Part shown: in pieces, positions 26,180-35,781 of the stretch
Numbering within the stretch: position 1 is the first letter of the stretch
Layout of the letters: each line of letters opens with the position of its first letter
Assembly (NCBI RefSeq): GCF_012843705.1
Contig: NZ_JABAFQ010000002.1
Location: forward strand, 1 to 64,000
Length of the DNA stretch: 64,000 nucleotides
From: Fusobacterium sp. FSA-380-WT-3A
GTDB taxonomy: Bacteria > Fusobacteriota > Fusobacteriia > Fusobacteriales > Fusobacteriaceae
Reading direction: 5' to 3'
The notes under the pieces: model-generated
The model's database searches: none
Told to the model about the DNA's origin: nothing
What the model saw: only the letters and a program-made list of their open reading frames with translations
Program-made: the position numbers and the translations under genes

Positions 26180-26770
26180 TTATTTTTCTACACAAAATCT
26201 TTTTATAGATATATCTTTAACATCTATATCACATATATTAAACAAAGAATTTGGTGACATATTTTCAATTATTAAATTTATCATATCTTCTTGTTTTTCA
26301 AAAAATTTTATTCTTGGTTTAATATCCTTTGTTTCTACTTTTCCTTTTTTTTCTTTTATAAGTAAAATTTCATTTTGAGATAAAAGATTATATAATTTTT
26401 CTAAAGAAGTTCTATCTCCTCTTATTTCATATCTCATTTCTTTATAGTCATCAGCTATAGAAGCAGCTTTATTATCTATATCTACAACTTTTACAAATTC
26501 AAATCCTAAAACACTTTTACTATTAAGTCTTTTTAATAACTCTTCATTTGTCATATCTTCACGAAGTTCAATATCCATTGGTTCATTAAAAGCTTCTGTT
26601 CCCAAAGATATTGGATTTCCTAAAGAGATTTTTGGTCTAGGATGGAATCCTTGTGAATATTTTATAGGTACACCACTTCTTCTTAAAAGTCTATCCATTA
26701 CTCTTAAAAGGTCAAGATGAGAAATATATTTCATATCATCATACTTGTTAAAAAATAATCTTTTTTTCAT
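26180..26770 (-). CDS. DUF2344/TIGR03936 family protein
   Basis: This 196-residue protein begins with the signature 'KYDDMKYISHLDLLRVMDRLLRRSGVPIKYSQGFHPRPKISLGNPISLGTEAF' of the TIGR03936 radical-SAM-linked family. In other bacteria it is a neighbour of, or fused to, a B12-binding radical SAM protein encoded near the rne/rng or ribosomal L21 genes. Here it stands alone before serS. The exact biochemical role is unknown. RNA modification or maturation has been suggested from its neighbours (general knowledge, not shown here). ATG at 26770 after GAGAGGA, with a candidate TGA-TACAAT -10 at 26813-26818. Confidence 0.8.
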   Translation of the reverse strand: MKKRLFFNKYDDMKYISHLDLLRVMDRLLRRSGVPIKYSQGFHPRPKISLGNPISLGTEAFNEPMDIELREDMTNEELLKRLNSKSVLGFEFVKVVDIDNKAASIADDYKEMRYEIRGDRTSLEKLYNLLSQNEILLIKEKKGKVETKDIKPRIKFFEKQEDMINLIIENMSPNSLFNICDIDVKDISIKRFCVEK

Positions 26771-26965
26771 TAGTCCTCTCTTAATTTATATCTTTATTAC
26801 TTGATACCTTATATTGTATCATAAAATTAAAATTTATTAAATATTTTAAAGGTAATTTTTTGAAATTTAAAAATATTTTTGCAAAATAATAAAAAATTTT
26901 ACAAAGTTTAAAGTTTATTATATATAAATTTATTTATTTTTCATATTTTTTAAATAATTTTTTAG

Positions 26966-27008
26966 AAAAATAAAGAGGAGTGTATAATTTTTTACACTCC
27001 TCTTTTTT
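26966..27008 (-). terminator. Terminator of the trkH-to-lpxD operon
   Basis: A strong 13-bp stem (AAAGAGGAGTGTA and its complement, 26973-27008 region) followed by an A/T-rich tail with T runs on the minus strand, starting 6 bp past the lpxD stop. Confidence 0.85.
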
Positions 27009-27014
27009 CTAAGA

Positions 27015-28028
27015 TTATTTATTTAATTTTTCTAACTCTTTTTCTAAAGTTTTTATTCTTTTCATTAATTCAGGTAATTTTTTTATAGTAGCTTTTACTT
27101 TTAAATCATCTTTAAGTGGCATCAATGGATATCCACCTAAAATTTGATTTTCTTCTGTAATATTTCCTGTAATTCCACCTTTAGCAGCAACAGTTATATT
27201 ATTGGCTATTTTTATATGTCCTCCAACACCAACTTGTCCACCAAAAGTAACATTATCTCCAACCTCTGTACTTCCAGCTATTCCTACTTGTGAAGCAGCT
27301 AAAAAGTTTTTACCAATTATTACATTATGAGCCACTTGAATCAAGTTATCTAATTTAGAATATTGTTTTATTATAGTATCTCCAATAGCTCCTCTATCAA
27401 CTGTTGTATTTGCTCCTATTTCAACATCATCTTCTATTATTACTTTTCCAATTTGCTCTATCTTAGTATTATTTCCATTTACTTTTACAAACCCATATCC
27501 ATCTCCACCTATAACTACTCCAGGTTGTAAAATTACTCTATCTCCAATCTCACAAAACTCTCTTATAGTTACATTTGGATATATGATACAATCTTTTCCA
27601 AGTTTTACTCCCTCACAAATTGTTACATTTGGATAAATTTTACAGTTATCTCCTACAACAACATCATGTCCTATATAGACATGAGGAGCAATTTCTACAT
27701 TGTTTCCTATTTTAGCTGAATCTTCTATAGGTTTTTCCATTTTTTTAGTTTTTCTTTTAAAATAATTTAATAAAAGAGGCATTAATTTTCTTGGGTCATC
27801 TTTAGCTAATAAATAAGTTTTTCCTATCTCTGGTAAATCTATATTAGGTACAATTATTACTTTAGCTTTTGTTTCTCCTAATTTATGTAAAAATTTTTCA
27901 TCTGATGCAAATGTAAGCTCATCTTCCTTTGCTTGAAAAAAAGGGGCAAGTCCCTTTACTAAAAGATTTTTGTCCCCTTTAATTTCACAACCAAGGAGAT
28001 TAGCAACATCTATAATTTTATATTCCAT
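27015..28028 (-). CDS. lpxD: UDP-3-O-acylglucosamine N-acyltransferase
   Basis: This 337-residue enzyme adds the N-linked hydroxyacyl chain in lipid A synthesis using acyl-ACP. The N-terminal uridine-binding domain (about 1-100) is followed by a left-handed β-helix of hexapeptide repeats (about 105-300, such as '[19 protein letters not shown]'). Catalytic His234 lies in '[12 protein letters not shown]'. A C-terminal helical coiled coil ends the protein, which has normal length for LpxD. It is the last gene of the operon and lies 19 bp after the OmpH-like gene, an order (bamA-skp-lpxD) shared with Proteobacteria. It implies that the organism makes lipopolysaccharide. ATG at 28028 after AAGGAGG. 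Confidence 0.94.
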   Translation of the reverse strand: MEYKIIDVANLLGCEIKGDKNLLVKGLAPFFQAKEDELTFASDEKFLHKLGETKAKVIIVPNIDLPEIGKTYLLAKDDPRKLMPLLLNYFKRKTKKMEKPIEDSAKIGNNVEIAPHVYIGHDVVVGDNCKIYPNVTICEGVKLGKDCIIYPNVTIREFCEIGDRVILQPGVVIGGDGYGFVKVNGNNTKIEQIGKVIIEDDVEIGANTTVDRGAIGDTIIKQYSKLDNLIQVAHNVIIGKNFLAASQVGIAGSTEVGDNVTFGGQVGVGGHIKIANNITVAAKGGITGNITEENQILGGYPLMPLKDDLKVKATIKKLPELMKRIKTLEKELEKLNK

Positions 28029-28047
28029 TGCTTACCTCCTTTATTTT

Positions 28048-28524
28048 TTATTTAGTTTTTTCCATTTCAGCTAAAACTTTATCTGTTAAATCAACACCAC
28101 CAAATTTTACAGCTCCAGCTTCTAAAACATAGTCAGCTTTTTCAGCTTTAGCTATTTTATTGATAGCATTATTCATAGTTTTTTCAATTTCAGCCATTCT
28201 TGTACTTCTCTCTTTATTTAATTTAATTTGAGAATCTTTAACAAATTTTTCTAGTAATTTAATCTTATCTTCAAAAGCTTTTTTATCTTTATCAGTAGCT
28301 TTAGCTCCTTTAGCTTTTAATTCTAATTCCATTTTTTGAAGTTCAACTTGTTTTTGTTTTAATGTATTATCTAAAGAAGCTGTTTGTTTTTTTAAGTTTT
28401 CCTCCATTGTTTTAGTTTTAGAATATTTATAAAATAATTCTTGACTGTTTACTACTCCTATTTTTAATGCTAACGCTTGTGTTGACATTGCCACAGCTAA
28501 TGCCACTAATGCTATTTTTTTCAC
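28048..28524 (-). CDS. OmpH/Skp-family periplasmic chaperone
   Basis: This 158-residue protein has a signal peptide ('KKIALVALAVAMSTQALA', cleaved near ALA) and the mature start 'LKIGVVNSQELFYKYSKTKTMEENLKKQ'. A long charged coiled coil (about 42-120) and the final β/α segment 'KIAKAEKADYVLEAGAVKFGGVDLTDKVLAEM' are typical of Skp/OmpH. It should hold unfolded outer-membrane proteins for BamA, encoded 40 bp upstream. The start codon is GTG at 28524 with GGAGG seven bases before it. Confidence 0.9.
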   Translation of the reverse strand: MKKIALVALAVAMSTQALALKIGVVNSQELFYKYSKTKTMEENLKKQTASLDNTLKQKQVELQKMELELKAKGAKATDKDKKAFEDKIKLLEKFVKDSQIKLNKERSTRMAEIEKTMNNAINKIAKAEKADYVLEAGAVKFGGVDLTDKVLAEMEKTK

Positions 28525-28564
28525 TATGTTACCTCCATATTTCTTTGGTTCTTTTATTTAATTA

Positions 28565-30649
28565 CTAGAATGCTTGTCCCATATTAAAGTAGAATTGCAT
28601 TCCAGATTCTTTACTGTCTGATATTGGCCATCCAAAGTCAAATCTTAATGGTCCCATTGGTGTATTTATTCTTAATCCTACCCCTGCTGATATAGCTATT
28701 TTATCTGGGAATTGCTTATCATAATCTGTTAAATTACTATTTCCTATATAACCTTGGTCTATTCCATCATAATCCCAAGCTCTACCTATATCAACAAATA
28801 TTACTCCACCTAATACATCATTAAATCTAGTTCTATTTTCTATATTAAGTACAGCTTTTTGTTTTCCTTTAAATTCTCCACCATCAAATCCTCTTAAAGT
28901 TGAACTTCCTCCAACCCAGAATCTTTGTGATTCTTTTGTTCCATCAGATTGAATTCCTAAAACTAATCTATAAGCAAATGTGTTATCTTTAAAGAATCCT
29001 CTATGATATTTTCTAGCTTCTATTGTAGCTACAGAGAAATAATCAGCTTCTACACCACCAGCATAACCAAATTCTACACCAAATTTATAAAATTCTCCTT
29101 TTGTAGGGTCAAAATAACTATTTCTTGTATCATAAGAAATAGATGGTGTTAAACTATATAACCAATATTTATCATCATAATATAATTTTCTTTCTGTTTC
29201 ATTTAATTCAGAAAAACTCTTAGGACTTGTTTGTACATATTCAACTTTTGCTCCTAAATTTAATCTTACATATTTTGATATTCCTTTTCCTACATTTATT
29301 TTGAATCCACTAGTATCTATTTGGTTGAAAGCACGGCTATCATCATTTTCATATTCATTTCTATATAAACTCCATCCCCAAGAAATTCTATCAGTATCTT
29401 TTATCCATGGGTCTGAGAAGTTAATAGAGAAACTTGAATAATCTTCATCAGATTTTTCATATGCAAAAGATAAATTTTGTCCTTTACCTTTCCAGTTAGT
29501 TTCCTCCAATGAAAGCATTCCTAAAAGACCTAACTCAGAACCATAAGAAATAGCTCCTTGTAATCTAGCAGTTCTATCTTCTTCAATCAATAATGTTACA
29601 TCTTGTCCATCAAAATCACCTATAATATCTCTTGTTTCATATTTAACATTTTTTATATATCCAAGTCTCATTAGGTTTTTAACAGTTTCATTATAATCAT
29701 TAATATTAAAGATTTCATCCTCTTTTAATTCAACTTCTCTTGCTATTACATAATCTCTAGTTTTTAATAAGTTATCAGTAGCCTTTCTTCTTTCTCCTCT
29801 TTGTTTAGTTACCATTTTTTTGAAATTAATATTTCTTGTGATACCTTCACTTAAAAATATTTCTAATTCATAAGAACTATTTAAACTCATATCAACTATT
29901 TTTGCAAGTACATAACCATCATCATTATATTTTTTTAGTATAAAATCTCTATCTTCTCTAAGATTATTATAGTTTAATACTTGATTAGCTTTTGTCTTTA
30001 ATCCCAATAAAAGCTCATCTGTAGTATATAAAGTATTTCCTATAATATTTACACCTGTAATAACTGGATTTTCTGTAACATAAAAATCTACTGTTACTCC
30101 GTTTCCCTCTTTACTAATATCTGGAACTACTTGTCTAAATAATCCTGATTCAACTAAATTTTTGTAACCATCTGTTACTTTTTTCTTAGAATAATATCCA
30201 CCAACTTTTATTGGAATCTTAGATAAAATTTCTTTTTCTTTAACATTTATGTTTCCATAAATATTAATTCCTCTCACTATTACACTTTTATCTACAATAT
30301 CCCTTTCAGATACTGGAATTATTCCTTGTTTTATAAGTAGTTCTTTAGCATCTGCTTTTTCTCTTACATTTACAACTACTCTTATTCCATTATCATAATA
30401 CTCTGGATATAGAGCTACATCATCAATAAAATCAAATTGTTTTATTTTTCTGTAATCTCCAATCATATTTTCTGTTGAAAAATTGTCCCCAACCTTTTGA
30501 GTCATTACATTTAATATTGTAGCTTCTGGAACTTCTCTAGTATTTTCAACTATAATTTTTTGAATTTTATAGTTTGTTACTTGGGTTTCTTCTCCATAAG
30601 CAAACATCATTAAAATGAAACTCAGTAAAATCATTAACTGTTTCTTCAT
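28565..30649 (-). CDS. bamA: Outer-membrane protein assembly factor BamA
   Basis: This 694-residue protein has a signal peptide (1-18). A periplasmic region follows with several POTRA-like units (about 25-345; for example 'IRGINIYGNINVKEKEILSKIPIKVGGYYS' and 'ITGVNIIGNTLYTTDELL'). The C-terminal 16-strand β-barrel (about 350-694) ends in an aromatic residue 'FNMGQAF', the usual barrel signal. The barrel has 'RFWVGGSSTLRGFDGGEF' (the conserved VRGY/F-like L6 loop) and 'NTPMGPLRFDFGWPI'. It inserts β-barrel proteins into the outer membrane. It is cotranscribed with tamB (15 bp upstream) and the OmpH gene. It is shorter than the E. coli protein (810). Confidence 0.94.
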   Translation of the reverse strand: MKKQLMILLSFILMMFAYGEETQVTNYKIQKIIVENTREVPEATILNVMTQKVGDNFSTENMIGDYRKIKQFDFIDDVALYPEYYDNGIRVVVNVREKADAKELLIKQGIIPVSERDIVDKSVIVRGINIYGNINVKEKEILSKIPIKVGGYYSKKKVTDGYKNLVESGLFRQVVPDISKEGNGVTVDFYVTENPVITGVNIIGNTLYTTDELLLGLKTKANQVLNYNNLREDRDFILKKYNDDGYVLAKIVDMSLNSSYELEIFLSEGITRNINFKKMVTKQRGERRKATDNLLKTRDYVIAREVELKEDEIFNINDYNETVKNLMRLGYIKNVKYETRDIIGDFDGQDVTLLIEEDRTARLQGAISYGSELGLLGMLSLEETNWKGKGQNLSFAYEKSDEDYSSFSINFSDPWIKDTDRISWGWSLYRNEYENDDSRAFNQIDTSGFKINVGKGISKYVRLNLGAKVEYVQTSPKSFSELNETERKLYYDDKYWLYSLTPSISYDTRNSYFDPTKGEFYKFGVEFGYAGGVEADYFSVATIEARKYHRGFFKDNTFAYRLVLGIQSDGTKESQRFWVGGSSTLRGFDGGEFKGKQKAVLNIENRTRFNDVLGGVIFVDIGRAWDYDGIDQGYIGNSNLTDYDKQFPDKIAISAGVGLRINTPMGPLRFDFGWPISDSKESGMQFYFNMGQAF

Positions 30650-30664
30650 AAATAACCCCCGTTA

Positions 30665-33600
30665 TTAAAAATCAAACTTTTTCTCAAAGTTCATTTCTAT
30701 ATAGTAATTTTTATCACTATCTAGTATTTCTAAATCATTTCTTATTTTCTGTGCACCAACTCCCCAAGATAAATTTCTATTTATTTTATAATATACACCT
30801 AAATCATATTCTGCTATTCCATATTCTCTTGGATTTCTATCTAATTCAGATGTAGTATCAACAAAGTTAAATTTAGCTCTCCAATATATCTTATCTTTGT
30901 ATATTGGACTTTCAGCTTCAACATAGGCTCCAAAACTTACTCCTAATTCATCATCTCTTATTTTTTTCTTATCCTGTGTAATTATACTTGAAGAAACTCT
31001 TAAATCTGAAAAGCCAAATAAAGTTCTTACAACATCAACTATTGGACTTACAACAATATCAGAAATTTGTCCTCCAACTAATTCTGCTATAAGAATAGCT
31101 GTTGTTTCATCCATTTCTCTTTGGTTTAAATTTCTATCAGGTGATAAAATACTATTTAAATCACTAATAGCTACATCATCACCACTTTTTACATATAATT
31201 CCATATTTCTAGCTGGACCTATTAAAGAAATTTCATAAATTTTTGAATTAATAGTTGTTTTTGTTATAAAAACAATTTCTGGATTCAAATTTGTTAAAGT
31301 TTGATTTGGATTATTGAATAATGCTGCTGCACTATCAACATAAAATTTTCTGTTATTAAATATAAACTCTCCTTCTTTGATGTTAGTTTCACCTAAAAAG
31401 TTTAAATTTTCTAAACTTCCTTTTAACACACCAGAACCATTTATTTCTCCTTTTATATTTTTTACATAACCAGAAATATCTTTTATATCTATATTAACAC
31501 CATTTTCAATATTTATTTTTATATTAGTTTTTATTTCTGAAGGTGTTATATCTAATCCTCCTCTTGGAGAAAAGACTGCAGTATTTTTTACTATTGGATT
31601 GTATTTCATAGATTTTCTTTTTAAATATTCTTTGATTGTAGATAGGATTCCAAAATCTTTATCTGTTATATTTGTAATTTTTCCACTATTAATATTAATA
31701 GTTCCAAATAAATTATCTCTTATAAGTTTAAGTCTTGTGCTAAAATTTATTTTTATAAAATCTTTATATAAATAATTTATATTTTTCCCTTCTAAAGTTA
31801 AATTATATTTTATTTTTTCAAAATTGTCTCCTATTAAATATTCTAAAGTATCCTCAAATATTATATCTCCAAATACTTTAAGTTTTCCCTCATTGATATT
31901 TCCATCAAAACTATCTATTACTACTTTACGACTATCTATTCCTAATTTACCATTTATATTATCTATAAAAAGATTAAAATTAGGTATATCAGCTTTAAAT
32001 TTATTAAATTTTAAATCTCCTTTTGGAATATTATCTAAAAATTCTAAATTTAAGTTTATTTTTCCTGACAAATTTTCTATATTATATTTTTGTGCAATTT
32101 CTTTTAAAGAATCTACTTCTTCTATTTTAGCTTCTATTTTTCCATTAGTTAATTTATCTTTAATATTATAGTCACCTAAAATATTTACTTTATTTTTATC
32201 AGTAAATAAACTAATTTTTTCTATATTCACAAATTCTTTATCTCCAGAAATTTTAAAAGTTTCATTTGCTATAAATTTATCTTTAAAATAAATTTTTCCT
32301 TTATCAGAAACTATTTCATAAGTTAAATTTTCAAAAGTTCCTTTTAAATTTCCTTTTGTCGTCATTTTAACGTTCAAATCTTTAAATATTTTTAAATCTT
32401 CAGTATTAATATTTTGTTCTGGAAGTTCAAAATTTATTTCTTTATTTTGAATATCAATTTTTCCTTTTATATTAACAATCTTTCTTCCATCTTCTAATAA
32501 AAAACTTATATTTTTAAAATCAGCATAGTTATTATCATATTTTCCATTTAAAGAGATTTTTGGTAAATAATCTGCTCCTAATTTTAAACCTTCTACTTCT
32601 CCATAAAAATTACCTTTTATGTCTCCATTTTCTAAAGTTCCCTCTGTTTTTCCAAGTAATTTTAATTTTGTTCCAGGAATGACATTTATAATTTCATTTT
32701 CATTAATTATTAAATCATAACTTCCCTTTTTATTTTTTATAGAATATAGAAAGTCCAATGTATTTTTTCCAATAAAAAATTCTTTTGAAAATATCTCTCT
32801 ATTTGAATATTTTATATTTCCATGAACATCTATAGTAGAGTTTCCCAATAAGAAATGTGCATCCTTTACTAAAATTTCTCCTTTTAGTTTGTCTAATTCA
32901 GGAGTTATATTTCCTGAAAATTGTCCATAAGCATCTGTTATTTCATAATTAAAATCCCCTAATTTTACTACATTCTGATTTATTCCATTAAAATAAACAT
33001 TTCCATTTACAGATAAATCATCTAAAAATAAAGTTCCATTTACTCCTAAATATCTATTATTAATATTTTTTATTTGGATTTCTTTATCAAAATATCTAAC
33101 TCCTACTTTTAATCCATTAAAAGTAACACTTTCAGTTATTATTTTTCCTATTTCTCCATCAAAAGATATGTCTAAATATTTATCTTTATTTTTATTATTA
33201 ATATTAGCTATTCCATATATTCTTCTAACTCTTATATTATTTTTATTATCTACAACAAGAGCTTTTTCAATAAATATCTGTCCTTCTAGAAAATCATTTT
33301 TATTTTCAATTTTCCCCTTAAAACTACCTGCTAAAACTCCTGTTTCATCAACTAACCTTATATTATTTAAATCAAATTCTGTAACATAATTAAAAGTATC
33401 TAAATTTATTTTTACATCTATTTTTCCATCTGTTTTTTTATTATCTCTTGTTATATCTGAAATAACATTTAATTGATTTTTATCTTTATCTAATTCTAAA
33501 TTTGATTTTATAATATATCCATTAAAGTAAGCAGAAATTCCACCTCTACTTTCTTCCAGATTTTTTTTCTTTAAATCATATTTTAAATAAAAATCATTTT

Positions 33601-35056
33601 CTTCTTTTAAAACAATCTCTTTTTTATCAAAATCGTAATCTCCACTTAAATTTAAAACTTTTGATTTTATATCAAAAAGAAAATTATTTTTAGCTATTTC
33701 AAAATTAAAATCTAAATCAAAATTTGCTAAAAGATGTCTTTTATCTCCTAGAACTTTTAACTTACTTTCACCTTTTCCATCTTTAAATTTTAAATTCCCC
33801 ACTACTTTTCTAGAAGTAAATTTATCATTTATTGAGAGAGAAGTTTTCAAATTCTCTAAATAAAAAGTATCATCTACATAAGTAAATCTTCCACCTACAT
33901 CTTCAAAATATAAAATATCTAGGTTATCACCATTTTTACTTTCAAAATCTATATCAGCTCTAAATTTATCTTTATAAGATAATATTATATCTGCTTTATC
34001 TAATTTTAAATTTTCAAATCCTAAATTTAAGCTTTTTAGATATTTATATTTTTCAGCATCTTTATATAGTACATCTTTTAAGAAAAATCCTACCTTAACT
34101 CCTTTTTCTTCACTATAATCTAAAAAAAATTTTCCAGGATAATTTCCTACTAAATAATCACCATTTATAACAATTTGTTCTCCTAAAAATTTCACATCCA
34201 TTTGAACATTTGTTACAGGCATATCTAAATCTTCATACTTAACTCCACCATTTTTTAAATTAGCTTCTCCCAAAAATCCTTCATCTGAAATTTTTAATTT
34301 AAGGTTTGCTATACCATACACATCTTTTATAGCTCCATGACTATCATAAGCATATTGAAATAATTTATCATTGAAATCTATATTTTTTAAATCTAAATAG
34401 AATCCATATTTTCCTGTTGAACTATCATACTTTATAAATAATTTTTCATTATTATTTTCTTTTCCTACACCAGTAAATTCTAAATCAGTCCTATAACCAT
34501 TATAAAATTCAACATATCCATTTACATTATTTGCTGTTTTTATTATCTTTTCTGTATAACTTTCATCTGTGTAAACTAAATTTCCATTATAGACATTTAT
34601 TTTTTTTAATATAGGTTTACTTAAATTTTCACTTTTTTCAATTTTGTCCTCTGATTTTTTTTGAGGTGCATTTGCTTTATTTTTTCCACCTGTAAATATA
34701 TCTACTATATTATAACTATTTCTATCTCTTACAAAGTTTATATCAGGATTATAAATATCTATACTTGTTATTTTCCAATTATCATAAACTAATGAAAGCT
34801 GAGGAATATCAGCAATCAATTCTTTATTTTCCCCATAAAGTTTTGAATTCTTTAATTCTATTCTTCCTCTTTCTTTATTACTCCCTTCTTGAAAAGTAAG
34901 TTTTTCTATTTTTAATCCCCCTTTTGTAAATAGAGAAAATCCTATTCCAACTAAGGTTTCTATTTTATAGATAGCCATGTAGCTTATCCAAAAAACTAAA
35001 AAAAGAGGTATACCTATAAAAAATATTTTTTTGTTTTTTATTAAAAAATTTTTCAT
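30665..35056 (-). CDS. tamB: TamB-like translocation and assembly module / bridge-like lipid transport protein
   Basis: This 1463-residue protein has an N-terminal membrane anchor (about 9-27) followed by a very long run of β-strand repeats in the periplasm. The C-terminal TamB/DUF490 domain includes 'GVLKGSLENLNFLGETNIKEGEFIFNNRKFYVDSAAALFNN' and 'ETTAILIAELVGGQISDIVVSPIVDVVRTLFGFSDLRVSSSI', and ends in an aromatic 'EKKFDF'. Proteins of this family form hydrophobic grooves bridging inner and outer membranes, and move phospholipids or help barrel assembly. In Fusobacteria and other lineages without tamA, tamB is often next to bamA, as here, so the pair may work together (inference). ATG at 35056 after GAGGAGA. 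Confidence 0.9.
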   Translation of the reverse strand: MKNFLIKNKKIFFIGIPLFLVFWISYMAIYKIETLVGIGFSLFTKGGLKIEKLTFQEGSNKERGRIELKNSKLYGENKELIADIPQLSLVYDNWKITSIDIYNPDINFVRDRNSYNIVDIFTGGKNKANAPQKKSEDKIEKSENLSKPILKKINVYNGNLVYTDESYTEKIIKTANNVNGYVEFYNGYRTDLEFTGVGKENNNEKLFIKYDSSTGKYGFYLDLKNIDFNDKLFQYAYDSHGAIKDVYGIANLKLKISDEGFLGEANLKNGGVKYEDLDMPVTNVQMDVKFLGEQIVINGDYLVGNYPGKFFLDYSEEKGVKVGFFLKDVLYKDAEKYKYLKSLNLGFENLKLDKADIILSYKDKFRADIDFESKNGDNLDILYFEDVGGRFTYVDDTFYLENLKTSLSINDKFTSRKVVGNLKFKDGKGESKLKVLGDKRHLLANFDLDFNFEIAKNNFLFDIKSKVLNLSGDYDFDKKEIVLKEENDFYLKYDLKKKNLEESRGGISAYFNGYIIKSNLELDKDKNQLNVISDITRDNKKTDGKIDVKINLDTFNYVTEFDLNNIRLVDETGVLAGSFKGKIENKNDFLEGQIFIEKALVVDNKNNIRVRRIYGIANINNKNKDKYLDISFDGEIGKIITESVTFNGLKVGVRYFDKEIQIKNINNRYLGVNGTLFLDDLSVNGNVYFNGINQNVVKLGDFNYEITDAYGQFSGNITPELDKLKGEILVKDAHFLLGNSTIDVHGNIKYSNREIFSKEFFIGKNTLDFLYSIKNKKGSYDLIINENEIINVIPGTKLKLLGKTEGTLENGDIKGNFYGEVEGLKLGADYLPKISLNGKYDNNYADFKNISFLLEDGRKIVNIKGKIDIQNKEINFELPEQNINTEDLKIFKDLNVKMTTKGNLKGTFENLTYEIVSDKGKIYFKDKFIANETFKISGDKEFVNIEKISLFTDKNKVNILGDYNIKDKLTNGKIEAKIEEVDSLKEIAQKYNIENLSGKINLNLEFLDNIPKGDLKFNKFKADIPNFNLFIDNINGKLGIDSRKVVIDSFDGNINEGKLKVFGDIIFEDTLEYLIGDNFEKIKYNLTLEGKNINYLYKDFIKINFSTRLKLIRDNLFGTININSGKITNITDKDFGILSTIKEYLKRKSMKYNPIVKNTAVFSPRGGLDITPSEIKTNIKINIENGVNIDIKDISGYVKNIKGEINGSGVLKGSLENLNFLGETNIKEGEFIFNNRKFYVDSAAALFNNPNQTLTNLNPEIVFITKTTINSKIYEISLIGPARNMELYVKSGDDVAISDLNSILSPDRNLNQREMDETTAILIAELVGGQISDIVVSPIVDVVRTLFGFSDLRVSSSIITQDKKKIRDDELGVSFGAYVEAESPIYKDKIYWRAKFNFVDTTSELDRNPREYGIAEYDLGVYYKINRNLSWGVGAQKIRNDLEILDSDKNYYIEMNFEKKFDF

Positions 35057-35079
35057 ATTTATCTCCTCTTCTTAAATTT

Positions 35080-35781
35080 TTATAATGGTTTTTTTGCAGG
35101 TATTCCATTTGCTCTTGGGTATTTTTTATTGGTCTTATTTAATTTTACTATATCAATAATTACCCTTTTATCTTTACTGTGTGGAAGCTCATCTGTATAT
35201 ATTTTTTCTATTTTAGAATTTAAAATTTTTAAAGCATTTTCACCATCTTTTTCTTCATTTGTTCCTTCCATTTTTTGAGGTAAAAATCTACCTTTTACCT
35301 TTAAAAAAGGAATAACATATTCAAGAATTATATTTAATTTTGAAACCCCTCTACATAATCCTATATCATATGTTTCACGATTTTTTTCATTTATAAATTC
35401 CTCTGCTCTAATATTTATTGCTTCTACATTACTTAGTCCTAATTTTTCTATAACTTGTTTTAAAAAATTTATTTTTTTTCCAACAGAATCAATTAAAGTA
35501 AATTTTATTTCTGGATTACATATTGCTAAGACCATTCCAGGAAATCCTGCTCCTGTTCCTATATCTATAACTTTTCCTTCAGTTATTCCCATATATTTCA
35601 TCACTAAAAGAGAATCTAAAAAATGTTTTTCTATTATCCCCTCTTCATCCCTTATAGCTGTTAAATTAGTATGAGAATTATATTCTATAAGTAGTTTTAA
35701 ATATTCCATAAGATTATTTATTTTTTCTTCTGAAATATCAAGTCCTATTTTTTCTATGCCATCTTTTAAAAATTCTTTCAT
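35080..35781 (-). CDS. rsmG: 16S rRNA (guanine-527 N7) methyltransferase
   Basis: This 233-residue Rossmann-fold methyltransferase has AdoMet motif 'VIDIGTGAGFPGMVLAI', 'YNSHTNLTAIRDEEGIIEKHFLDSL' near the N-terminus and 'YDIGLCRGVSKLNIILEYVIPFLKVKGRFLPQKM', all typical of RsmG/GidB. It methylates the N7 of G527 in 16S rRNA. Its ATG overlaps the mnmG stop (TAATG), which is the classical mnmG-rsmG pairing. The last 20 residues are a basic tail. It is followed 23 bp later by tamB. Confidence 0.94.
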   Translation of the reverse strand: MKEFLKDGIEKIGLDISEEKINNLMEYLKLLIEYNSHTNLTAIRDEEGIIEKHFLDSLLVMKYMGITEGKVIDIGTGAGFPGMVLAICNPEIKFTLIDSVGKKINFLKQVIEKLGLSNVEAINIRAEEFINEKNRETYDIGLCRGVSKLNIILEYVIPFLKVKGRFLPQKMEGTNEEKDGENALKILNSKIEKIYTDELPHSKDKRVIIDIVKLNKTNKKYPRANGIPAKKPL